In this document: positions 1-9,393 of the stretch, in pieces
Layout of the letters: each line of letters opens with the position of its first letter
Numbering within the stretch: position 1 is the stretch's first letter
Made by a program: the position numbers and the translations under genes
The notes under the pieces: generated by a model
Database searches by the model: none
The model's input: the letters and a program-made list of their open reading frames with translations, nothing else
Told to the model about the DNA's origin: nothing
DNA from: Pezizomycotina sp. ARF18
Lineage: Eukaryota; Ascomycota
Assembly: GCA_002224055.1 (NCBI GenBank)
Contig: AZLU01000019.1
Coordinates: 185,819 to 249,818 of the forward strand
Reading direction: 5' to 3'
DNA: 64,000 bases

Positions 1-675
1 GAAATATCAAGACCCATTTTTTGAAAGCCAAAATTTTTTTTTTAAACCAACTTAATTGATCCCTACGGAAATGTTCTACATCGAGAAATTCGTTGGCGAC
101 GAAACAAGGCGACGAGAAGGTAGTAATTTCGATCGTTCTTGTATATTGAATTGATTGATGAGGCGCGTTGGAAAATAAAATAAGATAAAATAAAATAAAA
201 TAAAGCTGATTTCTCGCCCACTTAGTTCGGCATCTAGAACCTTTTGTTTTTTGCCCCCCTAAAAACATGCTGGGCGTCCCGGACACTTCATCCCGAATGC
301 TCACGCTTCCTTAAGTCTGGAAGGAACTTCGATTATACGTTTCTCATGGCCGTGATTAGTTCCGAGATTATTGCTAGTAATTGATTTAGATTCTGCGGGC
401 AACTGGTTAGAATTTCATTGTCTGACATTGTCTGACATTTCTTTTTTCGTAGGGTAAACACAACCAGACTTCATACAAGACCGACGGTGAAACACAAGTG
501 TTTTAGCGTAGATAGATCCAGGCCCCCAAACAACGTCACGAAATTATGCAGGAACCCCGGGTTCGTAAGTCTACTTATCAAGAAAGTCTTATAGCACAAT
601 CGATCTACCGATACAAAGTCATTCCTCGTCATACGGAAGAAGACTATCATATTACCTGTCGATTCAAATACCATC
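1..675. other. Intergenic, no gene seen
   Basis: No convincing coding segment. An AT-rich short repeat of AAAAT/ATAAA units lies near 172-203. The only open frames on either strand are short and show no start context, intron signals or recognisable composition. The last part is presumably the promoter of the secreted-protein gene starting at 676. Confidence 0.6.
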
Positions 676-1262
676 ATGCGATCCAACAGCCCTCGAATCA
701 CTGCATCTCTACTCCTAATTCCGCTCTGGGTGGCTCTTGCATCCTCCTGCTATGAAGGCTACAGCTATTGCTTACACAATCGTAGGTTTCAATCATATAC
801 CCCCCTTTTTTCCACCCCAAAAATAAATAAATAAATAAAAGTAGAAATTTCATTTGCCCGTACGATATTACTCTATCCCAGCAGATAAACAACAGTCTCC
901 TTTTTTAACGTCACCTATGTGCCTACAGTAAGCGGCCAAGAACGCCAACGCGCCATCGAGGCCGTCGCAGTCCTCAGCGCTCGTAGCAACATGCTCCTCG
1001 ATGCCCGGAAAACCCTATTCGTCTGTCTACCAGACGACGCCGTCGACGAGAAAGAAAAACCACGGCTCGTCTTGAAGTTAACGGCGAGTGTCCGGTCGGT
1101 TGCAGGACTAATGTGTTGCGGAATGACGAGTGCATTCGCTCGAGAGGCGTTGGAGGATCGGTGGAGGATTGGAATGTTGGGAAGAAGTAAGTGTTGTATT
1201 GTAGTATTTTTGGGAGATTTATAAGAGATGTTGCTGACGTTTTGTTTGGGTTAGGACGATAG
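676..1262 (+). CDS. Small secreted protein, family with C-x6-C motif (paralog of 8055-8570)
   Basis: Three exons are inferred: 676-781, 929-1186 and 1255-1262, giving 123 aa. Residues 1-22 form a signal peptide (MRSNSPRITASLLLIPLWVA is its start). The mature N-terminus carries CYEGYSYCLHN, then a phase-1 intron with donor GTAGGT and acceptor CCTACAG. Exon 2 reads LSGQERQRAIEAVAVLS, later a Cys and a CC pair, and ends with LEDRWR. The second intron has donor GTAAGT, a GCTGAC branch site and acceptor TTAG; if it is retained the protein ends a few residues later in another tail. The gene at 8055-8570 on the other strand matches this one in motif, in the intron 1 position and phase, and in the C-terminal LE(D/E)RxWR-like end. 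Function is unknown; secretion, small size and cysteines fit an effector-like or cell-surface protein, which is inference. The frame is intact here. Confidence 0.72.
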
Positions 1263-3648
1263 GGTTATTGGGACGGGATGGATTTGGAGGCGGTGGAGGG
1301 GTTGAACTCAACTCAGTCGCGAAGTTTTGATACATACAAACCTTCTAGCTTCTGGGAATAGATGACAATTCAATATACGCAACGGGTTCTACCAATAAAG
1401 AAGAACAAGCCGCCTGACTTACTTGTATAAAGACGCTCGGAATACAATATCAACCTCTGGAGATATAGAACTTAACCGGAAAAAAAGCGATTAATTAAAC
1501 CTTTGCCAGCTTTATGTGAACTATACATTGCTTTATTTCACGAAATATCCAAGTTAACAGAGGAAGAAATATATAGAACAATAATAATATATAGTAATAG
1601 AAGGGTATATCTTCTACATCACATGTTACTTTCCTAACTGTTGTCTACTATGTATGAGAGCTTAGGAATTCTTCCAGATCCCTCTCCACTCCACCTCGAT
1701 CTCCAGAATATCTCTTCTAACGAGAGCTTCTAGAAAAGACGCAAGTGGTTTAAAACTTTGATATAATTTCATCTAATTCCCCGTTGTATCGCCTTATTTT
1801 TGTTGAAAGCGACGTGTCTCTTTCGGGCTGGCCTGCATATAACCGACGTTCTCCTTTGTTGTGGCGCTGCAGCTGTACGTTCGCTTTTTCCTATTCGGGC
1901 AATACTTAACGCTTCCATGCAGGCGCGCGGTATGCGAGCATGCATACCAAGCTCGCTAAAATCCCCGTTTTGTTCGCTGTTACCGACGTCGACACTCGCA
2001 GCCACTCGAAAATCGTGTATATATACTAGAGGAAAATCCTGTCTATTCAACTCTGAAACTTCCAGAGATGCTCGTGTCACCTTTATCGACTCTAAACGGC
2101 TTTCTTCTATAAACAACCTTCTTTCGATTTTCTTCCCCTCCCGGCTTATCACTCTCTTGCGGGCCATGGTTGCAACGTTCGTCTTCGCTTCAAAATTCCT
2201 TCTTCCTAGAAGAGCAGCTTTATGGGAACCTCCTCCTGCGCAGCAGTGGCAGGACTCGAGCGTCATAGTCGGTATGACCCGGCCGCACAGGCCGCAGAGT
2301 CATTCTCAGAATTCAGTCGACTCAACTAGGAGCACAGGTACTCCGCATTTGTATCCTCGATCGCTGGCTTTGCACTAGCACGACAGTGGTGGGTGTTGTT
2401 GTCCCGGAGGTTGTGCGGGTGGCGCTGTGGGGCGGAGAACTTGACGAGACGCTTTTCCACGAGATGATGGGATATGTTATTAGTTTGGGATTGTTCAAGG
2501 CATTCGCTTTTTCTTTTCTTTTTCATTTATGCATCTTACTTTGTGTACATATATTATTTTTCATCTGGCGATTGCTTGCTTGCTCCCCGCCTCCCCCCCC
2601 TTTCTTTCTCTTTTGGTTCAGGTGTTTGTAATTTTGCGTTTCAAAAAAGAGAGAGTGAACAGGTAGATACCGAGGTCGTGGCAAAAAAGAAAAGCCGCTG
2701 CGGTAAGAGGAGAAGTAATGTGACGATCATCTGGGGTAGCTCTTATTCTTGGGAGCTTGTAGCCCCCCGGCCTCGACCATGATGAGCTTCGATATTATCA
2801 CGTATCTTAATAGAGTTGATATATACTTGTGTATTCTTTTGTTTCCTTTTGCTGATGTTTGTTGTGAGTAACTGTCACCCCCCCCCCCCCAAATCTTACT
2901 TCCAGTTCCGTAGACCTTTTAATCCCTTAAGCTTGTATTTAAAACATAATGGAAACCTCATGATAACAAATGAAAACCCCGTGATATCCATAAAAGAAAC
3001 GCACTAAAATCGAGTGAAACGCTTTAAAAGAAGGAATTAAAAAGGAGACCATAAGAAACCATATCTTCTGTCCGCCAGGTATATATTGCATCGTAGCTGC
3101 TTAGCAAGTCTCCATGATCTTTCTCCCTGGATGTTGGCGGTGTAGTCTTCTTCCTCCTCATCCTCGTCGTGAGCCTCAGGTCCGTAGTACCAAACGCCAT
3201 AGTACCTCATCGTCTTCGCGTAGTAGTCTTCGTAGTCTTCATCGTCGTCATAGTCGTAGAAGACTTCATAGTCCTCGTCAGAGTCAGGTTCCGCACCGAG
3301 GAGGTTCGTGAGGACGTCACGGCGGGTGATGGGGGAGGTTTTGGCGGCTATGGTTTGAGAAGCATGTTAGGAATTATCGCGATAAGTGGAAGATAATGAA
3401 AGGATAATATGGTTGTGGATATAGGGAGGTTAAAGGGATTGTGGTGTATGAGGTCAAGCAAGGTACCTTTCTCAGACTTCTCCTCTCCTTCTCCATCTTC
3501 CTCCTCTGCTCCTATTCATCCCCGTAAACCCTTGTTCTCCCCTCCCTTTCCCGTTTCCCTGCTGCTCCTCGGTTCCCATTTCCTCTCCAAGAACCTCCTC
3601 TTCGAAAACCCCATCGAACCCAAATGAAACCCGAATCCCTTCCTCCCA
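1263..3648. other. Long stretch with no supported gene
   Basis: Two long open frames overlap antisense to each other at 1769-2266 (minus, 165 codons) and 1800-2378 (plus, 192 codons). Neither shows a domain, a signal peptide or clear intron signals, and one is likely the shadow of the other, so neither is called. A plus-strand frame near 2335-2631 has a hydrophobic end and could be an exon tail. A C13-14 run lies near 2878-2891. The stretch 3160-3310 is rich in tcgtcatcg-like triplets. Otherwise nothing is seen. Confidence 0.5.
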
Positions 3649-3964
3649 TCACGCTTCCACCGCCCTTAACTCCGACGCGGTCGTCAACGCCGAACTCCCG
3701 TCGATGTGGTTGATCTCCTCGATGACTTCCTTGAGGATGACGCGGACGCGCTTGGAGGTAATGTTCTCCCAGGTTGGGTGCTGCTGCTTGATCGCAGCTT
3801 TAACTTCTCAACGCCGGTGGTTTGAGTGAGGAGACCGGAGTCGAGGAGGAGCGAAATGGCGTCGCGGATGTCGGCGTCGGTAGGAACAGACGTGGAGTTG
3901 GTTGAGGGGGAGGAGGGGAAGCAGAGACGCGGATGGGGACGTCTTTGGCTTCGTTGGACGACAT
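3649..3964 (-). CDS. Short conserved-looking helical protein, frame broken twice
   Basis: Reading starts at the ATG at 3964 with MSSNEAKDVPIRVSAS. It moves to a second frame for a stretch containing DADIRDAISLLLDSGLLTQ, and to a third for KAAIKQQHPTWENITSKRVR and then VILKEVIEEINHI, ending at the TGA at 3651-3649. All three parts are strongly protein-like and collinear, and the total length (316 nt) is two bases short of a whole number of codons, so two single-base losses suffice to explain it. The expected product is about 105 aa, soluble, with a Pro/Ser-rich start and two amphipathic helical blocks, the second basic (KxxIKxxHPxW...SKRVRxILKE), resembling a small helix-turn-helix-like fold. 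I do not recognise the family. Confidence 0.55.
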
Positions 3965-4989
3965 TGTGACGATGAACAAGATGAGAGTAGACGGTTTAGA
4001 TCGTAGAGTTGATGGTGTTGTTGATTGACGAATATGAGCGTTCATGTTCGTAAAAGGATTTTCGGCGAGCAGCAAAATTTATTTAAAGGAAAGGGAGAGA
4101 AGCCAAGCTGGAAAAAAAAAAAAAAAAAAAAAAACAAAAGGTGCGACGAATATTCCGGAATATTAGGCGGAAAATAAATAAATGGAATTAATAAGTAACT
4201 AGTAATTAATCGACAAGTCGCGTCTGCGCTTGCGTTAGTCAACTTACAGTAGGTGTTAGGTAAAACTCATCCTTCTTGTCGGCTCTGTCAAACATCGTCA
4301 GACGATAATATAGCATTAAATTCAAGGAGGCACGCACGCTTTCACGCGAGCTTATTTTCGGGCAAGAAGGCGGACACTTTGTCGGGGAATAGGGAGCAGG
4401 GTCTTCTTTATCGGGCCCCTGGAATCGGCAGCCATGTTCTTCATTGCTGAATCGACGGAGCTGCAACTTGAGACCGTGCACGGGATCTGTTAATCCCGCC
4501 CTCGCTATGCCCGACGCCATAATTCGTAGGAGAGCTCCGTGGAGGTTGTGCGAGCGATACCGCCATTGAGATAGTAAAGAAACGGCTGGTCCCTGCGCAG
4601 ACCATGCTTTGGGACGCGGGCATTCCTTTGAATTGATTGACTGATTGCGATACCGGTATTCAGCCGCATTGAGCACACATCTGATTCTCCATCGTCCAAT
4701 AGCTCCCTGATGTAATTTCTCAGGAGTAGCCTAGCCTTGCTGGCCTTGCTAACGGAGATATCCACCTTAAAGTTTTGAAGGGCTTTGTTGCTTTGAACGT
4801 ACTTACCGTGCAGTTGGTTTTCGTAAAACTCTGATTAGGGAGCAACTCAAATCAAGGTCCCGTCTCCACTTGGAAGTCTTCTCTGCACTATGAAGGGGCG
4901 CTCCCAGATATTATACTTCCTTCGAGACGTTTATTTTTCATTCTTCTGACACTAATCCGGGTCGCTGGTATACGATCACTAGATAATTC
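3965..4989. other. Intergenic with an A-tract and uncertain open frames
   Basis: An A22 tract lies at about 4112-4133. Minus-strand open frames at 4239-4676 and 4505-4765 overlap in different frames and have no recognisable domain or splice signals. They may be debris of one gene or chance. No confident feature. Confidence 0.4.
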
Positions 4990-5465
4990 ACCGCGCGCGA
5001 ACCCGCATAAACCGGAAGATTCTTCTCGCGAAGGGGTCTTCCGCACGAAACAGAAGCCTCCAGCTCAAAGCCCATTCGGTCTCCAAAAGCATCCCCGGTC
5101 GAAAAACCAGGTCTCCAGAATATACTATTCCTCTTCGGCTCACTCCTATGGATCGCAACCATCCTCTTCCTATTCTGCTACACGACTCGAAAACCGTGAC
5201 GAGGCTAAGCCCGGCATAATTGTCTCGTGATTTGTCCGCGGACGTGGGCCATCCGGCTGCGCAGATTGAGTCCGCGACGTTCGCCGCCATCGTGATCGTC
5301 TGGCGGAACGGAGGATTGGCGTCTAGGCATATTTCGATGGCGAGGAAGCCAGCCGTAACAGTGTGGCTTGCGGACACGGTGCTTGCATTGACGATTTCGA
5401 CGTTCCTGTTGTGGATTATTAAGGATAGCTGTAAGCCGTTGAGGAAGATTTGGAAATTGGGGTAG
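4990..5465 (+). CDS. Possible membrane protein, paralog of 6154-6881
   Basis: In one plus-strand frame a hydrophobic segment occurs near 5108-5190 (core LQNILFLFGSLLWIATILF), preceded by EKPG. A second frame from about 5205 to the TAG at 5465 carries VWRNGG, WLADTV and a further hydrophobic stretch ending in WIIKDSC. The gene at 6154-6881 has the same order: EKP then QN-FL-G--L before a hydrophobic segment, then VW and GG, then WLAST. I infer a paralogous pair of small membrane proteins. The reading frame is not continuous here and the start is not placed, so the left limit is approximate. A minus-strand open frame at 4988-5377 is probably the antisense shadow. Function unknown. Confidence 0.35.
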
Positions 5466-6153
5466 TAGAAGTTAGCTCCGTGCGGAACTTGGTTTGGTCT
5501 TTCGCTTCTTCCACATCATATGTTTCTTGAAAGTGGGAGCGAGCCTTCAGAGGGACATTATTGTTATGCTTCAAGAAGGAGCCTTGGGCGTACCTCGATA
5601 GTTTCTGAACAGCAGTGTCGTTCGCTTGTCGCCCCCGTTTCACCGCGGGCTGTTCGTACTGTATTTTTTAGGTGTCGCGCATTCGGTGTACATGATTTCT
5701 CCTCTATATGATATACGACAAGTATATCGGTCTATAAGGGCGGCTAGAAGTGTTCCAGCCTCCTTAATCCGGGGAGTGTATGGTTAGTTCTGACTTTTAT
5801 CCTGAAATCGAGAAGCATTACCATATGAACGAATAGCGCGCGAATCGATCATGACCATGTCTGCAAAACTACATTTTGAGTTTTTGAGCTCAACGGGGGA
5901 AAAACCCAAAACCAGAATCAAAATAGCAATTGTCTTTTGGTGAACATGTTGGTTTTCTGTTCGTGTTTAGGCTTTTACAATAAACATTATATAGAGATGA
6001 GGATCGGGATGGATGGAAACTCCAGCAAATACACATGGGTCCATCCCCAGAGGTAAGCAACGCCTATGCTTAAGTGTTTGCATATTCAGCATCGATTAAT
6101 GCATCACTTAGCTGTCGATAAAAGCGAAATCCCGATAACGAGAATGCTTGAAG
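5466..6153. other. Intergenic, nothing recognised
   Basis: No coding segment of note. The sequence lies between the two membrane-protein-like genes and probably holds the promoter of the second. Confidence 0.5.
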
Positions 6154-6881
6154 ATGAAACGGAATATCCTGGAAAGTCCGGGCAGGAAGCCACACACGTC
6201 AACGAAAACACGAACACTTCTAGCTCAGAGTCTCAAGAGCCATGGACCAAACTTCCGGACAAAAGCGCAGGTACCTCAAGTGCTTCGAGAGAAACCTATC
6301 TGGCAGAATCTTCGCTTCCTCCCTTTTGTCGGCGTATGGCTGGCATTGTCGCTATGGCTATTTATCTACAAGGCAGAAAAAAGAGATGACACCATGGCCG
6401 AGCCGGGCTTGCTGGTCTGGCTTCTGCGCCCCGGTGGGACAAATAATACACTGCGCTTCCTCATCAAGCTCAACTTGGCAAATGTGCTCTGGTTGGCTTC
6501 GACACATTTCAAGTGGGTATCAAGCCACCTCCCAAAGGTAATGAACGAAACGACGACGTTTATCGAAGTAGCCGCGGATAGGTGCCTGGCTGTTACGATT
6601 TATCTGCAATATTATAACTTTTAGATGATAGCTCTAAACGTTTAAGGAAGTTTTATTCGTTATAGCAAGGGCTCATAGAGAAACGCTGGATAAGATGGAG
6701 GATATTCTCCTCTCATCAAATGATTCGAGAAGCAAGAACGGTACACAACTTGAAGGTGGACTTGGATTTAGAGAAAGAGAAAATGGAAAAGCGGCGGCAG
6801 AGGAGGCAGAAGGGCGGGGACCTAAGTGCTATTTGTTTGAGCAGGAGTCTTAACAGGACAAGTTTAATAAATCTTATTTGA
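6154..6881 (+). CDS. Small membrane protein, two exons
   Basis: Exon 1 runs 6154-6537, the intron 6538-6665 (donor GTAATG, acceptor TTATAG) and exon 2 6666-6881, in phase 0, giving about 199 aa. Residues around 55-75 form a hydrophobic segment (FLPFVGVWLALSLWLFIY) preceded by REKPIWQN and followed by a short charged KAEKRDD. Further on come LLVWLLRPGG and VLWLAST. The second exon would add a basic, charged tail (LEKEKMEKRRQRRQKGG) that may form a short coiled coil. It shares segment order with the sequence at 4990-5465. I do not recognise the family. An alternative use of the acceptor region gives a different acidic tail, so the C-terminus is uncertain. Confidence 0.42.
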
Positions 6882-7076
6882 TGATTTTTTAAATGTCGGG
6901 GGTAGTAAAACTTTAAATTATTACAAACACATTTAACGGTGTAAGTAAGGAAAACGGAATAAGAAGAGTTGTGACGATATTGACAAGTACATTGATGATA
7001 CAGTTCCTTACTCCCCAAATCTTCAAACGTGACATCCGGCCCGCTTGCGCGTGCGCGCTGTATTAAACCCGGCGAT
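6882..7076. other. Short intergenic stretch
   Basis: AT-rich; nothing recognised. It separates two convergent genes and probably carries both 3' ends. Confidence 0.4.
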
Positions 7077-7705
7077 TCATAAGATATGAAAACCAGTTTT
7101 TTGAAATATAACGCCGCGCCTATAAAAAAATAAAAGCCCGACCTGGTAGAGCGTTTCCCAGCCGGAATCGCCACGAAGCATCTTAGACCGCTTATCGGCG
7201 GCCCTGCGAGATGTCGGTGGAGTCGTTGTCGTCGAGGGATATTCGGATAGGCCAGAGGTTGGAGGGGGCGAAGAGGACTCAGAGGACGCTGTAGTTTCAG
7301 GAGGGTTCGACGTTGGGCATGAGCAAATTACTCGCAAGACCGGTTCCTTGGTCTGCGACTCGTGATCTGACCACACTAACCCCACCGCCTGTGCAATCTC
7401 CTCCACCTTGTCCGTCGGCATGTACTCCACAAGCTTCTCTCCGTGCCGATCAGGAGACGCCGTCCCGGCGTCTCTAACCTCCTCGATTGCGCCGAAGACG
7501 CGGCAGAGGATTCGGCAATCGCGGGTGGACGAGGTTCTTCGGCACAGGGGGACGAGACGGAGACGGACGAGACGGACGCGGAAGAGGCGGACACGGAAGA
7601 GGCGGACGCGTTATCTGCGTTCCCCCAGCCCTGACTATCAGCAGCAGCAGCATCACACAGAGTGTGGACAAGTAGAAGAAATATTTGAATTTGATGTTCG
7701 GTCAA
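7077..7705 (-). CDS. Possible Ser/Thr/Pro-rich protein with hydrophobic leader
   Basis: One minus-strand frame gives a hydrophobic start (QIQIFLLLVHTLCDAAAAD) followed by a serine-rich tract made of repeated SASSVSASSASVSSVSV-like units. A second frame, offset by one base, then gives EYMPTDKVEEIAQAVGLVW, a CSC and a Ser/Pro/Thr-rich segment to the stop at 7077. The serine tract derives from a short DNA repeat near 7545-7610 (units of about 12-18 bp, GAGACGGAC or GAAGAGGCGGAC on the plus strand). That repeat also keeps other frames open, so the strand call is not certain; a plus-strand acidic ETETDETDAEE frame is the alternative. No ATG lies at the very start of the leader frame. Function unknown. 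Confidence 0.33.
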
Positions 7706-8054
7706 ATATGTAAAAACGGCGGTCGGTGCGTGATGAAAGGTAAAAAATATTACGAAGTAATGACGAACAAGGTACTTAAGTAGTTGGTTTTATTTGATGA
7801 GTTGAGATGAGGAGGTGTTTGCTTGTGCTAGCACGTCAGAAAAAAAATAAATAACTAGTATAGTATTGCCTATAAATAAATAAATAAATAAATAAATGTT
7901 ATTACAATGGTGATTGTAGCTAATAGTATGAATCAAGTTCCTGTTTATTTCTCCCCTCGATCAAAATCACTTTCTTTTTGAATGAATTTCAACAGGCCCT
8001 CCATGCTTATTTATTGCAGTGCGCAAAGCTGGCCGCTGCTTTGCAGTATCATCA
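7706..8054. other. Intergenic with ATAA repeat
   Basis: A (AAAT)n tract lies near 7876-7898. Open frames that cross 7978-8254 on the plus strand lie antisense to the secreted-protein gene at 8055-8570 and are not called. Confidence 0.5.
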
Positions 8055-8570
8055 TCATGGCCTCCAACGCCTCTCCTCCAACTCCGAGTCCATCCTCGAG
8101 CGGAGTTCCTCGAAACTGCATGAATATTGCTATAATCAGCACCAGACCATTCAAGAATGCAGAACAATCCGGGGATATTCCATCTTACAAATCCTCGTCC
8201 TCATTCAGACCAATATCCGGCAGACATACGTCGTCCCGTAGCCGCTTGCTCTGACATCGTCCCTGGCATTGTCCCTGGAAGACCAGGTAAGGCCGAGTTC
8301 CATCAATCGGCCGCGGCATGCAGTAGAATAAGCTGTTCCCATTGATGGTGTGCAGCAGGTTCGGGCTCAAATCGGTAACGGACTCGAGGGCGTCCTGGTA
8401 ATCCTGGCCGCGTACTGTTTTTTACTGTTAGTATGAAGAGGACGATAGCAAATGTGTAAAGAGATATTGGAACACTAACAGCTGTGGAGGCAGTAGGTGT
8501 ACTCCGCCCAGCATGTGGCGGATGCCATCCTCGCGAGAAGGGCGGATGCTATCAGTGAAAGAAGCAGCAT
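8055..8570 (-). CDS. Small secreted protein, paralog of the 676-1262 gene; leader out of frame
   Basis: Exons are 8570-8479, 8414-8189 and 8115-8055, with introns of 64 and 73 bp (donors GTTAGT and GTAAGA, acceptors AACAG and TGCAG). Exon 1 gives a hydrophobic leader MLLLSLIASALLARMAS and then CWAEYTYCLHS. Exon 2 opens with LRGQDYQDALESV, parallel to LSGQERQRAIEAV of the first gene, and continues with FYCMPRP and a CQGRCQ stretch. Exon 3 ends SELEERRWRP. Intron 1 falls at the same residue and phase in both genes. As the sequence stands, the leader and the mature part are offset by one base inside a short C run, so this copy is either newly inactive or carries a sequence error. Total exon length (379 nt) is one base over a multiple of three. 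Mature protein about 105 aa; role unknown. Confidence 0.68.
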
Positions 8571-9084
8571 TTTCAATCGAGTATTAAAGCGAATAGGATC
8601 CTGTAGATCGTCGGCGTGGAGGCACAAATAGGTTCCTGGGGACCTTTTAAATATAAATGGCGAAGAGCTTTTCTGCGGGCTACCTTAATGTCTCACGCAA
8701 GCTACTTTAATCCATAAGCAAGACGGCAGGAGTCCGGCCTTGTCTCAAACCACATGTAGGTCTAGATCTCCATGAATTGCGCTGGTTTCTTTTTTCGTTT
8801 ATATCTCATGTTTCACTTGTCGGCAAGCACCGGCGACCACATCTTACGCCTTGTTTCTCATTAAAACTCTAAGCTAGTTTCTAGCAAAGTTTCTATCGAT
8901 AGTAATAAATGATTAACATGCAAATCATATGGTGTTCCAACCCAGTCCCTCCTTCATACATAGATATTATCGGCTGTTGAGGAGTTCATATACTCAATTC
9001 CTTTTCTACGAGAGAGTTTTCTTCGGAAGAGAAAGCAAGATATTGTTGGTTCCACGAACACGATAATAGTAGACTTTAATCTCC
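8571..9084. other. Intergenic, nothing recognised
   Basis: No coding segment. This is the probable promoter of the minus-strand secreted-protein gene, with no clear motif that I would assert. Confidence 0.45.
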
Positions 9085-9393
9085 TTAGTCGGCGGCCTTA
9101 AGCTTCTTCATCGGCGGCGTAAGCGTTTCGTCGGCCTCCGGGTCTTGGCGAACTTCCGAATATTCCTCGCCCTCGGATTCATCCTCCTCCGAACCTTCGT
9201 CATTAGATTCATCCGCATCCATATCATCCCAATCAATCTCCTCTTCGCCCTCACTGATCGGCTCCGGAGTATTCCCCCCCGCCGAATAAGGCCCCGCAAC
9301 CCCCCGAATGTCCTCTCCACACAAAGGACTGATAGCCGTGGCACTACATCGGCGACAGCATATATCTCCGCACCCCCTTACGCGCACCATCAT
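9085..9393 (-). CDS. Acidic protein with N-terminal Cys cluster (possible 3' exon)
   Basis: An open frame of 102 codons begins MMVRVRGCGDICCRRC and later has one more Cys (LCGED). From about residue 45 it becomes strongly acidic (EGEEEIDWDDMDADES, then GSEEDESEGEEYSEV) and ends in a basic MKKLKAAD. The same frame stays open upstream of the first ATG with CTSCTC, so the called start may lie inside a larger exon and the Cys pairs may form a zinc-binding knot. Acidic tracts with a basic end suggest a nuclear or chromatin-associated protein; this is inference. The antisense plus-strand frame at 9145-9621 is treated as a shadow. Confidence 0.45.
   Translation of the reverse strand: MMVRVRGCGDICCRRCSATAISPLCGEDIRGVAGPYSAGGNTPEPISEGEEEIDWDDMDADESNDEGSEEDESEGEEYSEVRQDPEADETLTPPMKKLKAAD

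Noticed and set aside
1769-2378. Overlapping long open frames on both strands
   Set aside because: Mutual antisense shadows, no domain, leader or splice signals; choosing a strand would be a guess.
7487-7675. Plus-strand Arg/Gly-rich frame resembling an RGG protein
   Set aside because: It arises from the GAGACGGAC-type repeat; every frame through such a repeat stays open and looks biased.
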